From the NCBI RefSeq assembly GCF_024055595.1, contig NZ_JAMXOF010000003.1, positions 124,001-188,000 of the forward strand: a stretch of 64,000 nt of DNA. Reading direction: 5' to 3'. Each line of letters opens with the position of its first letter. Position 1 is the first letter of the stretch. Below the pieces are notes generated by a model, which saw nothing but the letters and a program-made list of their open reading frames with translations, was not told the origin of the DNA and searched no databases. The translations under genes were made by a program, and so were the position numbers. Of the stretch, positions 36,624-45,079 are shown one piece after another. The DNA comes from Mucilaginibacter aurantiaciroseus. GTDB lineage: Bacteria > Bacteroidota > Bacteroidia > Sphingobacteriales > Sphingobacteriaceae.

Positions 36624-37672
36624 TGATCAAATCTCTCAAAGTTCTGCAAAACCCTTTAGCAAATAGTGCCTATCAGCTGGATATTTTAGAATATAATCCG
36701 AAACACAAGCATGCTTCATTCCATGAAAAAGTTTCAAGCTTGGGTATGTTTCCCTTATTGACTGTTGGTGTCGAGATCTTCCAGGTGAACATGGGTAAAA
36801 TGTGCAACCAGGTTTGCAAGCATTGCCATGTAGACGCCGGGCCGGATCGCAAAGAAATCATGACAAGGGACATCATGCAGCTATGCCTTAATGTGTTAGC
36901 CAATTCACCGATCAAAATAGTTGACCTGACGGGTGGTGCCCCTGAACTCAATCCTGATTTCCGCTGGTTTGTGGAGCAGATCAAAGCTTTAGGTAAGCAT
37001 ATTATTGTTCGGTGTAACCTGACCATTATATTGGCAAATAAACGTTTCCACGATTTGCCTGAATTTTTCAAAATGCACCGGATAGAGGTGGTATCCTCCT
37101 TACCCAGTTTTACACAAGGCAGGACGGATAAACAGCGTGGTGACGGTGTTTTTGAAGACTCCATCAAGGCACTTCAAATGCTGAATGCGGTTGGGTACGG
37201 ATTAGCGGATACCGGGCTAACGCTAAACCTGGTTTACAATCCGGCAGGTGCTTTTCTGCCACCATCGCAGGATGCGTTGGAAAAAGAGTATAAGTTTGAA
37301 TTGATGAAAAAATATAACATCCGTTTCAACAAACTTTTTGCTATTACAAATATGCCCATCAGCAGGTATCTGGATTATTTGTTGACAACTGATAATTACG
37401 ATAAGTATATGGAAAAGCTGATCGGTGCTTTTAACCCCGCCGCTGTCAATAATGTAATGTGCCGCAATACGATCTCCGTTGGATGGGATGGCTATCTGTA
37501 CGATTGTGATTTCAACCAAATGCTTGACCTCAAAGTTACTCCGCCAATTTCGCAGCATTTAGCAGATTTTGATTTGAGTTTATTACAAAACCGCGAGATT
37601 ATTTTAAAACAACATTGCTACGGGTGTACAGCGGGTGCCGGTTCAAGTTGCGGCGGTGCAGTTACAGAATAA
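36623..37672 (+). CDS. arsS: Arsenosugar biosynthesis radical SAM protein
   Basis: Radical SAM enzyme that transfers the 5'-deoxyadenosyl group to dimethylarsenite to give the arsenosugar precursor. In its 349 aa the [4Fe-4S] motif is C61-x3-C65-x2-C68 (KMCNQVCKHCHVD), followed by LTGGAPELNP (SAM-binding GGE-like region). The C-terminal DUF3641 domain is Cys-rich (CYGCTAGAGSSCGG). It is third of four co-directional genes. Confidence 0.95.
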   Translation: MIKSLKVLQNPLANSAYQLDILEYNPKHKHASFHEKVSSLGMFPLLTVGVEIFQVNMGKMCNQVCKHCHVDAGPDRKEIMTRDIMQLCLNVLANSPIKIVDLTGGAPELNPDFRWFVEQIKALGKHIIVRCNLTIILANKRFHDLPEFFKMHRIEVVSSLPSFTQGRTDKQRGDGVFEDSIKALQMLNAVGYGLADTGLTLNLVYNPAGAFLPPSQDALEKEYKFELMKKYNIRFNKLFAITNMPISRYLDYLLTTDNYDKYMEKLIGAFNPAAVNNVMCRNTISVGWDGYLYDCDFNQMLDLKVTPPISQHLADFDLSLLQNREIILKQHCYGCTAGAGSSCGGAVTE

Positions 37673-37674
37673 TT

Positions 37675-38286
37675 ATGAATGATATAACTCCTTTAAATAC
37701 CGCTCTTGTCATATTTGTCCGCCACCCGGAATTAGGTAAAGTTAAAACCCGGTTGGCGAAGGTTATCGGCGATGAGAAAGCATTGTCTGTTTACAATTTA
37801 TTATTAAGCCATACCCGCCAGATCACTATTCCATTAAACTGCCGAAAATTTATTTATTACACCGATCAGGTCATCGAACACGATCTCTGGACTTTCCCCG
37901 GCTATACCAAAAGGCAGCAATTTGGCGAGGATCTGGGCGCACGGATGTCTAATGCTTTTAAAGAACTATTTGACCAGGATTTTAAACGGGTGATGATCAT
38001 TGGCAGCGATTGTTATAAGTTACAAACGACCATAGTTGAACAAGCGATAGCCGCACTGAACGATAAAGACGTAGTGATTGGGCCGGCCTTTGACGGTGGG
38101 TATTACCTTTTAGGTTCAAACCGGTATGTGCCTGAATTGTTTACCGATAAAGCCTGGAGTACAGATGAAGTTACAAACCAAACTTTAGCTACAGTTAACC
38201 AATTGGAACTAACGTATAGTTTGACCGAAAGATTGCACGATGTTGATGAGGTAGCGGATCTGGAATTAAACGGAATTCGCGTTTAA
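37675..38286 (+). CDS. TIGR04282-type arsenosugar biosynthesis glycosyltransferase
   Basis: 203 aa from the ATG at 37675; a longer frame begins inside arsS at 37615 and is less likely. It has a GT-A-like fold. Key motifs are VRHPELGKVKTRLAK, typical of the family and similar to MobA-like nucleotidyltransferases, the MIIGSDCYKL segment and GPAFDGGYYLLG. It is expected to act on the deoxyadenosyl/ribosyl-arsenic intermediate. The TAA stop overlaps the convergent next gene: both stops share the four bases TTAA. Confidence 0.9.
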   Translation: MNDITPLNTALVIFVRHPELGKVKTRLAKVIGDEKALSVYNLLLSHTRQITIPLNCRKFIYYTDQVIEHDLWTFPGYTKRQQFGEDLGARMSNAFKELFDQDFKRVMIIGSDCYKLQTTIVEQAIAALNDKDVVIGPAFDGGYYLLGSNRYVPELFTDKAWSTDEVTNQTLATVNQLELTYSLTERLHDVDEVADLELNGIRV

Positions 38287-38975
38287 CGATAGTTCAGCAT
38301 CTCTTTATATTTCAAAACCATACTTTCCTGGCTTGCGCCTTTTTGATACATCCTTACAATGGCATAGTTAGCCTTTTGAACCGTAAACCAACCATTAGTA
38401 TCGTATTTCCTGGCAGAGATTAGTACAGGTTTAGTAATAATCTTATATTTCCCGCGCTTCCTTGCCCTTGTGCAAAACTCAAATTCTTCCATGATCTTCA
38501 TCGTTCCGTCAAAACCGCCGGTTTGTTGAAATAGATTTTTGGTAATTAAGAGTGTTTGATCGCCACCCATACCACCAAAGGTATCAAGCCTGCTTAACAA
38601 GGCATTCAGTTTCAGCAACCAGCTTTTGCTATCATAAATAGAAAGATATCTGCCCATATCATACCCGGCTTTAACTACATTTACAATATCGGTAATATAG
38701 GTTTGAGGAGGTAAAGTATCTGCATGGACAAAATAAAGCAAGTCGCCTTTTGCGAGTGATGCGCCAAAATTCATTTGTGCTGCCCGCCCTTTTTCAGGAG
38801 AGATTACTGCTACCGCACCAGCTTTTTTTGCATAAACCAGCGAATCATCGGTACTGCCACCATCAACAACGATAATCTCTTCTAAATTATCATTGCCAAA
38901 TGCTGTTAAATACCTGATCAACCTGCCGATATTATCAGCTTCATTAAAAACAGGAACAATAATGGTTACTTTCAT
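38283..38975 (-). CDS. TIGR04283-type arsenosugar biosynthesis glycosyltransferase (GT2)
   Basis: 230-aa family 2 glycosyltransferase. The nucleotide-sugar site is VDGGSTDDSLVYA (~35-47), the metal-binding segment is YFVHADTLPP (D-x-D-like), and the acceptor loop GGFDGTMKIMEEFEFC follows. It is monocistronic on the minus strand, convergent with the TIGR04282 gene. The pair is the standard glycosyltransferase set of bacterial arsenosugar clusters. Confidence 0.92.
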   Translation of the reverse strand: MKVTIIVPVFNEADNIGRLIRYLTAFGNDNLEEIIVVDGGSTDDSLVYAKKAGAVAVISPEKGRAAQMNFGASLAKGDLLYFVHADTLPPQTYITDIVNVVKAGYDMGRYLSIYDSKSWLLKLNALLSRLDTFGGMGGDQTLLITKNLFQQTGGFDGTMKIMEEFEFCTRARKRGKYKIITKPVLISARKYDTNGWFTVQKANYAIVRMYQKGASQESMVLKYKEMLNYR

Positions 38976-39048
38976 GAATAACTAATTCTCATCTGCACTG
39001 TTTAAACCTACGTATATAAATAAATAATGCATAAAATTAACAAAAGGC

Positions 39049-39525
39049 ATGACAAATAAAATTTTATATACCATCGCTGTATTCTTGCTGTTATCATTCA
39101 ACTTAAAAGCCCAGCTGGTTAAATTCATTACGGTTTCACAACTGGAAAGCCGTATCAAACAAGGGAAAGACACTACTTACGTGATCAACTTTTGGGCAAC
39201 ATGGTGCAAACCATGTGTAAACGAACTCCCTGAATTTGAAAGGTTTAAAATATCGGTAAAAGGAAAACCCGTTAAAGTGATCCTGATCAGCGCCGATCTG
39301 AAATCCAAACTGGAAAGCGGTGTACAGCCTTTTGTAAAAGCCCACCGGTTAACCGGCGAAGTTTACTTGCTGAATGAAGCGCCCAATTCTTATAATGAAA
39401 AGATCAGTGCTGATTGGTCGGGCGCGCTGCCCGGAACCCTCATCGTGAAAAACGGCAAAAAGAAATTTCACGAAGCGGCATTTTCTTATGATGAATTAGT
39501 GGCAGCTGTTAAACAGATTGATTAA
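39049..39525 (+). CDS. Secreted thioredoxin-like (TlpA/ResA) protein
   Basis: 158 aa with a signal peptide (1-~21, cleavage near LKA-Q). The thioredoxin fold has active site WATWCKPCVNELPEF, Cys53/Cys56. TlpA-type proteins reduce or isomerise periplasmic disulfides; here a role in keeping arsenic-binding or DUF547 cysteines reduced is possible. Its end overlaps the convergent epimerase gene by 17 bp. Confidence 0.88.
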   Translation: MTNKILYTIAVFLLLSFNLKAQLVKFITVSQLESRIKQGKDTTYVINFWATWCKPCVNELPEFERFKISVKGKPVKVILISADLKSKLESGVQPFVKAHRLTGEVYLLNEAPNSYNEKISADWSGALPGTLIVKNGKKKFHEAAFSYDELVAAVKQID

Positions 39526-40498
39526 GCCAATTAAGCGTTTTACTGACGCCTTCTCTTAAAGGAATAATAGTGTACCCTATTTCCTGCTCGGCCTTATTAG
39601 AACTGACGACCCAGTGCTTGTTGTACTTCCTGACAAATGGCGGGGTTATCATGGGTTGTTTCCCAAATAATCGAGCCATCAATAACTGTATCCGGGAAAG
39701 GAATAGCATCACCGGCAAGGGAACATTATACATTTTTCTTTTCACACCGGTAAGTTCATCCACCAGGCTAAAGAATTCATTGTAGGTTGCATTAACACCA
39801 CCCAACAGATAACGTTCACCAGGTTTGGCTTTTTCCATAGCGGCTATCAATCCTTTTATCGTGTCATCAATGTAAACGTAGTTGCCGATACTTTTCCCAT
39901 TACAAGGTTTGATTTTCCAATGTCCACTGATGTACATTTTCATTAAGCGCGTAAAGCCATTGCTTTCGGTTAATAATCCAGGGCCATATACCCGGCTGGG
40001 GTTGACAATAATACCCCGGATACCTTTAGGGATATAAGCTTTGAGCAGTTGCTCAGCGTCTACTTTACTTTGCTCATAAAGCGTTTCCAGTTTGGGATTA
40101 GGATTGGTCAATTCGCATACGGGTTTTCCGTCTTCGGAATCTCCGACTACTCCTGCAGTTGAGGTGAATAGCACGTCCTTGATATCCAATTTCAGGCAGG
40201 CATCTAAAACGTTCTGCAACCCTTTCACATTTATTACTTGAAAACTTTGTGGGATTTCATGCCATACCGATGCCAGCGCAGCCAGGTGGTAAACCTGATC
40301 GCAGCCTGCCATGGCATTTAATAAGGAAACAGGATCTAAAATATCCCCTTGAAATAATACAATTTTGTGATGATGTAACAGGGCCTTTCCTTTTTTTTCG
40401 TTACGAACCAAGGCATGTATAGTATGGCCGTCGGCAGCTAATTGCAGAGCCAGCTTTTGGCCGATATAACCGGTAACACCCGTGATAAATATTTTCAT
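39509..40498 (-). CDS. NAD-dependent epimerase/dehydratase (extended SDR)
   Basis: 329 aa from the ATG at 40498; a TTG two codons upstream is possible. The Rossmann motif is GVTGYIGQ (~7-14), the catalytic Tyr-x-x-x-Lys is YEQSK (~137-141), and VNPSRVYGPG is typical of HpnA-like and dihydroflavonol-reductase-like sugar epimerases. It lies 12 bp downstream of arsM on the same strand, so it is co-transcribed and may tailor the sugar of the arsenosugar. That role is inferred. Confidence 0.85.
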   Translation of the reverse strand: MKIFITGVTGYIGQKLALQLAADGHTIHALVRNEKKGKALLHHHKIVLFQGDILDPVSLLNAMAGCDQVYHLAALASVWHEIPQSFQVINVKGLQNVLDACLKLDIKDVLFTSTAGVVGDSEDGKPVCELTNPNPKLETLYEQSKVDAEQLLKAYIPKGIRGIIVNPSRVYGPGLLTESNGFTRLMKMYISGHWKIKPCNGKSIGNYVYIDDTIKGLIAAMEKAKPGERYLLGGVNATYNEFFSLVDELTGVKRKMYNVPLPVMLFLSRIQLLMARLFGKQPMITPPFVRKYNKHWVVSSNKAEQEIGYTIIPLREGVSKTLNWLNQSV

Positions 40499-40510
40499 CG
40501 GCAAAATTAA

Positions 40511-41482
40511 TTAGCAACAGCCACCGCCGTCATAAAACCAAGTTGAGTTTGATATAAAAATATCACCACGTTTCAATGCTGCTAAATTTCCGGCTGTTTT
40601 ATCGCAAACAGCTAAAGGCTGGTTAGGCATTAAAATATGTCCTTTCTCATCATCAAAATATTCCTTTTCGCCATAATAGATCGCGGCTTTGCCTGTAAAT
40701 ACACAAGGACCATCGGCGGGCATAAGGTCTTTAATGGCACAAACCTCCACGCTTTCAATATAAAGCAAATCATCTGTCGGATATTGGCCGGGAGCCAAAA
40801 TGCGGTATGGCCTTTTAGCTCTTATTTCTATGGTGCCAAAGCCGATATCAGTTATGCTTTTGACATAATCATTTAAGGTTAACGACCCGGTTAAGCATAA
40901 AGCCCGTAACCTGTCGTCGTTGCGTAAGGCTTCGTTCATTGGCTGGTCGCAAACCGGATCAGACATCACTAAGCGGCCGCCAGGCTTTAACACCCGGTAT
41001 ATCTCGGTTAACGCCTGTTTCAAGTCGTTTTCCTTAAAAATATTGAACAGGCAATTTTGCCCGGCTACATCTATGGAATTGTCCGCCACAGGAAGTGCCA
41101 AAGCAGAGCCTTTGCGCAGATCAATAAATTCCTTTTTGAACCAGGGGTTTAACTTTTCCGCCTCTACTAAATTTTCAGCGCAGCTTTGCAGCATTTCGTC
41201 CACAATGTCAACGCCTATAACGCCTTGCTCCTTTCGGTTAAAATAGGAAAATTGCAAAAGCTCCATACCCCCGCCAACACCAACATAAAGTATCGTTGGA
41301 TCATTAGCGAGATCATTGGCGCTTACGATGGAACCGCAGCCATAATTCATTTCCTGCATGATCTTCGGACTTTCCAGCCCTGGAAAGGCGTTCATTGGAG
41401 TTGTGGTACAGCAAAGGCCTACATCAGGTTTTAATGCGGCATCGCGATATAGGTTGATCGTTTCATCAAGATAACTATCCAT
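40511..41482 (-). CDS. arsM: Arsenite S-adenosylmethionine methyltransferase
   Basis: Methylates As(III) to mono- and dimethylated forms, feeding ArsS. 323 aa. The three As-binding cysteines expected from characterised ArsM proteins have counterparts at Cys49 (MNYGCGS), Cys144 (GQNCLFN) and Cys196 (RALCLTG); the SAM-binding loop is YVGVGGGME (~66-74). Extra Cys pairs at 24-25 (GLCCTTT) and at the very C-terminus (DGGGCC) may bind or relay arsenic. It is the first gene of a two-gene minus-strand unit and divergent from the hydroxylase gene. Confidence 0.93.
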   Translation of the reverse strand: MDSYLDETINLYRDAALKPDVGLCCTTTPMNAFPGLESPKIMQEMNYGCGSIVSANDLANDPTILYVGVGGGMELLQFSYFNRKEQGVIGVDIVDEMLQSCAENLVEAEKLNPWFKKEFIDLRKGSALALPVADNSIDVAGQNCLFNIFKENDLKQALTEIYRVLKPGGRLVMSDPVCDQPMNEALRNDDRLRALCLTGSLTLNDYVKSITDIGFGTIEIRAKRPYRILAPGQYPTDDLLYIESVEVCAIKDLMPADGPCVFTGKAAIYYGEKEYFDDEKGHILMPNQPLAVCDKTAGNLAALKRGDIFISNSTWFYDGGGCC

Positions 41483-41672
41483 ATTTCTTTATATTATAAG
41501 ATATATACGTGGCTTATCGGGCGACGGCTTTTTAAATGGCCGAATCCCCTGCTATTTTTAATTGGCTAAAACTCTTTATTAGAATTTTATCGTAAATTTA
41601 GTGATTGAAGATATAGGTTAAAAATAGATTTATGAAGCAGAAAGTGATGTTCATTTACCATATAATTTTGTC

Positions 41673-42395
41673 ATGCAAAATATAGGCTTCCAAATAAATA
41701 CTATTTTACAGCCACTGGCGGTCGGATTTGTCTTTTTACTAACTTACCTTGCGGAACATCTCTTCCCGCAACGAAAAGAGTTATTACAAAACAATCATGA
41801 CTTGAAAAACATCATGGTGGGCGTGGTTAATCTGCTATTTTCATTTGCAAGTGGCTATTATTTACAAAAGTTAATGGTATATGCGTCCGGGCAGAATTTT
41901 GGATTGATCCCTTTTGCCAAAATCCCTACCTTGTTATCCTTAGTGCTCCAAATAATTTGTATCGATCTTTTCGTTTACTGGTGGCACCGCGTCAATCATC
42001 ATATTCCCTTATTTTGGAAATTCCATAAATTCCACCATGAAGATGAAAATATGAATACCACCACAGCAGTTCGATTTCATACCGTAGAGCTCTTTTTTGC
42101 AGTTATCGCAAAAGCGGTATTTCTTACACTAATGGGTATTACTGTTACCGGGCTGATTGCTTACGGTATTTTGTTTTTTCCGGTAGTATTACTGGTTCAC
42201 TCCAATATCAGGATAAATCAAAAAACAGACTTTTTATTAAGGAAAATAATCATTAGCCCGTTGATGCACCGGATACATCATTCAAATGTTATTGTTGAAA
42301 CTAACTCCAACTATGGTTCCGTTTTCCCTTTTTGGGACCGCATTTTCAAAAGCTATCGAAAAAAGCCAATTGGCAGGATCAAATTTGGATTGTAA
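41673..42395 (+). CDS. Fatty acid hydroxylase / sterol desaturase family membrane protein
   Basis: 240-aa integral membrane di-iron enzyme with about four TM segments and the family's eight-His pattern: HRVNHH (105-110), HKFHH (118-122), RFHTVE and MHRIHH near the C-terminus. It hydroxylates or desaturates a lipid chain. It is divergent from arsM (190 bp between). A role in making an arsenic-containing lipid is a tempting but unproven idea; a general lipid role is equally possible. TAATTTTG ending 2 nt before the ATG fits a -7 element. Confidence 0.88.
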   Translation: MQNIGFQINTILQPLAVGFVFLLTYLAEHLFPQRKELLQNNHDLKNIMVGVVNLLFSFASGYYLQKLMVYASGQNFGLIPFAKIPTLLSLVLQIICIDLFVYWWHRVNHHIPLFWKFHKFHHEDENMNTTTAVRFHTVELFFAVIAKAVFLTLMGITVTGLIAYGILFFPVVLLVHSNIRINQKTDFLLRKIIISPLMHRIHHSNVIVETNSNYGSVFPFWDRIFKSYRKKPIGRIKFGL

Positions 42396-42497
42396 TGCCG
42401 CTTTACAATCTAAGGTGCCAGTTAATTTAAAATTTATTAGAAATACTTAATTTAACCCGCCAATCACTTCAAATATTTAAGAAAATGGTTCGAGATT
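42396..42497. other. Short intergenic tail with partial tRNA-Glu T-arm
   Basis: Contains GAAAATGGTTCGAGATTATT just before the right 26-bp repeat. It resembles a degraded T arm of tRNA-Glu, extending the homology beyond the perfect repeat. Confidence 0.5.
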
Positions 42498-42523
42498 ATT
42501 CCCCTACGGGCTACCAAAGGAAA
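42498..42523 (+). repeat. Right copy of the 26-bp tRNA-Glu repeat (attR-like)
   Basis: Exact copy of 16474-16499, same orientation, preceded by a degraded T arm and followed by a partial GGAA...TTCCTTTTT hairpin like that after the tRNA. No complete tRNA can be formed here. Confidence 0.75.
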
Positions 42524-42600
42524 TACCAGACAATGGTTGTTCCTTTTTGTATACCCATACATATTTGACGCACAATTGGTTAGGACCAAATCTTATTTAG

Positions 42601-42862
42601 TTAGATATTTACCGGTAAAATTTGTTGATTTTCTCCCCCTGGGTCCAAAAATGGTTTTAATATAGCATAGCCTGTTTTTTTCGAGTTCGATTTCCCCTTC
42701 AGGTTGTCGTATTTTCTGTCTCTTTCACGTTTGTTGGAAGTCTTTTTAATAAGGTAGAGAAAATTCAATATAATAACCGCCTCATTATCATCAACCTCGA
42801 TGCTATTTTATCTAATATAGCAATAGCGCGTTTAATCGAAATTGTTTTATCTACAAAATTAG
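42601..42862 (-). pseudogene. Decayed small helical protein gene
   Basis: On the minus strand, coding-like sequence TISIKRAIAILDK is followed, after a frameshift, by IEVDDNEAVIILNFLYLIKK and KGKSNSKK, ending in TAA at 42601-42603. It resembles short (~65 aa) orphan proteins common in Bacteroidota accessory DNA. No intact ATG-initiated frame exists. Confidence 0.45.
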
Positions 42863-43383
42863 GTGTTATGTAATTCTAGTTATTCTTGATACAAGTTTAA
42901 ATAACCTTTTGACGTTAGTGGATTGTACAAGGTAGCAACAGATAGCTCCATCCTTGTTTTTTAATAATTGCGAATAAAAAATCATATAAGAGTTTGGCCA
43001 TTATTTATAGACGAACGCTTGTAAGTTTGCTACGTGGAAAAATACGAGGGTATAAAAAAAAGTCTATTTTTAATCATTTAACCGGTAAATAACTGGCCGA
43101 ACTATCGACGAAATTTTTTTAAATTTCCAATAAAAAATCGCTGATTAAGGCAATCCGAGCTAAAAACTTCTAATAAAATAACTTATAGACTCACTGAATT
43201 ATTCGTATATAAGTATATACTAAAAATAACCCTTACTGTCCAGATCTCTTCAAGTGCGCAAAGAACATCAAATATCGCCCATTGCAATATAGAAACGCCC
43301 AATTATCTTTAGTAGTGAGCAGTTTAACAATAGTGTTATAAATTATGACGTATAAGAGTGTGTATTTGTAAAACAAATTACAG
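42863..43383. other. AT-rich non-coding stretch
   Basis: No gene, repeat or RNA could be recognised. It is probably decayed mobile DNA between two remnants. Confidence 0.5.
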
Positions 43384-43492
43384 ATGATACGCTATACGAT
43401 AAAACTTACAAAAGAGGAAGTTGAAGGGTTATACTCAATAATCAACAAAAGGTTCTTATAGTTCTCAAACATTACGGAAAGCCTATTTAAGC
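43384..43492 (+). pseudogene. IS630-family transposase remnant (5' end, frameshifted)
   Basis: The frame starts IRYTIKLTKEEVEGLYSIINK, the usual N-terminus of Bacteroidota IS630 transposases. It is thrown out of frame by an extra A in the AAAA run at 43447-43450; the shifted frame continues GSYSSQTLRKAYL, again matching the family. The rest of the gene is missing, replaced by the end of the ROK gene. Confidence 0.65.
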
Positions 43493-43511
43493 GTCTTTGT
43501 ATTAAATTCTT

Positions 43512-44738
43512 TTAATGCAAAGACAATAACCTCTTTCTCACAAGCAAACAAGCCCCTATGATACCAGCATGTTTGCCTAATTGTGATAGTCTGAGTTGAG
43601 TATCATTATTAACCAAGCTTAAAGAGTATTTATTAATGGCACTTTTAATGGGAAGGCGTATATACTCGCCGGTTTGGGCCAAACTTCCACCCAATATAAC
43701 TAACTCAGGATTAAATATATTAATGAGTAATGCGATACCGCGACCAATATTTCCGCCAATTTCAGCTATTAGTTCTATGGCCAAAACATCATCATTATTG
43801 GCAGCCTTTATCACATCTTCCATTTGTATCTCTTCTCCCTCGCCTTTTTCTTCAAAAAGGATTGATGAAGAGCCTTCTTGCATCTTTTGTTTAACCATTC
43901 GAGCGAGCGCCCAACCAGATGCTTCAGTTTCGAGGCAGCCTTTTTTGCCGCAGTGGCATAGTATTTCGTTATCAAATAGTGGAATATGGCCAAATTCGCC
44001 CGAATATCCCGATTTGCCATAATACAATTGCCCGTTTATTAGTATTCCCAACCCTATTCCGTAATCTATATTAAGAAATAGTACATCTTTTTCTCCTTTT
44101 ACTATGCCTGAACTAAATTCGCCAAATGCCATAGCGCGCGAATCGTTTTCTAAAAACACCTTTATACCAACCTTCGATTCAATGATCTTGCTTAATGGCT
44201 CTTCGCTAAAATTAAAAAAGCTGTAGCTGTAACCAGTAGCGTAATTAACCCGCCCCGAAATATTGATACCTATACCCAGAATTTTATCCTTGGGAATAGG
44301 GAGTTCCTTTATAAAGGTATTTATCAATTGGCACAATGTTTCCAACGATTCTTTATTGTTCTCCAGCTTATAAGATATCTTTTCGGCAACTTTAACCAGA
44401 TTTTTTTGCAGATCAGACAGTGCTACATTGATATATCTTTGGTTTATATCAACCCCGATAAAAAACGCGGACTCTGGCAGCAACCCAAATAAGTTTGGTT
44501 TACGCCCGCTTTTTGACTCTACCTTACCGTAATCCTGTACTATACCATCCTGTATAAGATCGTTCAAAACTGCAGTCATCTTCGGCACGCTTATGTTTAA
44601 CTCTTTAGCCAGATCAGCTATCGTAGCATCGCTCACATTAGCAAAGTAACCTAATATGCTTTTTTTAAGGTTCAGATTTTTATATGCTACACCAGTAGCG
44701 CTTTCGTTATTTAACTCTTCAAAAAATGTTTTACCCAT
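43512..44738 (-). CDS. ROK-family transcriptional repressor
   Basis: 408 aa. An N-terminal winged helix (~25-80, ATIADLAKELNISVPKMTAVLNDL) is joined to a ROK sugar-binding domain (~88-405). The domain has the phosphate-binding DINQRYINVALSDL, the zinc-binding C-H-C-x4-C in EILCHCGKKGCLE, and GGNIGRGIALLINIFNPELVILGG. NagC/Mlc-type repressors of this kind respond to a sugar or sugar phosphate. It is divergent from the second PUL (341-bp gap), which it probably represses; a palindrome lies 31 bp before its start. Confidence 0.92.
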   Translation of the reverse strand: MGKTFFEELNNESATGVAYKNLNLKKSILGYFANVSDATIADLAKELNISVPKMTAVLNDLIQDGIVQDYGKVESKSGRKPNLFGLLPESAFFIGVDINQRYINVALSDLQKNLVKVAEKISYKLENNKESLETLCQLINTFIKELPIPKDKILGIGINISGRVNYATGYSYSFFNFSEEPLSKIIESKVGIKVFLENDSRAMAFGEFSSGIVKGEKDVLFLNIDYGIGLGILINGQLYYGKSGYSGEFGHIPLFDNEILCHCGKKGCLETEASGWALARMVKQKMQEGSSSILFEEKGEGEEIQMEDVIKAANNDDVLAIELIAEIGGNIGRGIALLINIFNPELVILGGSLAQTGEYIRLPIKSAINKYSLSLVNNDTQLRLSQLGKHAGIIGACLLVRKRLLSLH

Positions 44739-45079
44739 TGGTTATACTTTATTACACTGTGATAAGGTTTTTTACGCCGTAAAATTAATATAAATCTACA
44801 AAAAAGAGCTTCTATTTTTAATAGTAACCAATACCTTACAATTACTTATTAAAATATTTTAATTATTATTTGCTTATTATTAATTTTTTTTATTACTTAG
44901 TGCTTTCTAAGATACAGTACAATATCCTGTAAAATAAATCATTAGTAGAATAATGCACACGTAAAGCATTCTATTAACAAATATTAGCCTGACTTTAATC
45001 ACAAAACAGGCGAATCTGTTAAATTATTTTTTTAATAAATAGTTCTTAATTAGTTAAAATATTAAATAGCCTAATAATC
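44739..45079. promoter_or_regulatory. Divergent regulatory region between ROK gene and second PUL
   Basis: Very AT-rich. It contains a perfect palindrome TTTTACG-C-CGTAAAA (44770-44784), a candidate ROK operator, and an inverted repeat TACAG-N8-CTGTA (44914-44931). No gene present. Confidence 0.45.

Larger units (their letters stand above)
16474..42523. mobile_element. Putative tRNA-Glu genomic island (~26 kb), no integrase left
   Basis: Bounded by the intact tRNA-Glu and by a partial 3' tRNA copy in direct orientation. The cargo is accessory: cryptochrome, alpha-glucan utilisation locus, arsenosugar cluster, orphan small genes. The right border adjoins an IS630 stub and a decayed small gene. 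No integrase or relaxase gene is present, so if it is an island it is an old immobilised one. The alternative is that the partial tRNA copy belongs to a different, lost element. Confidence 0.45.
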
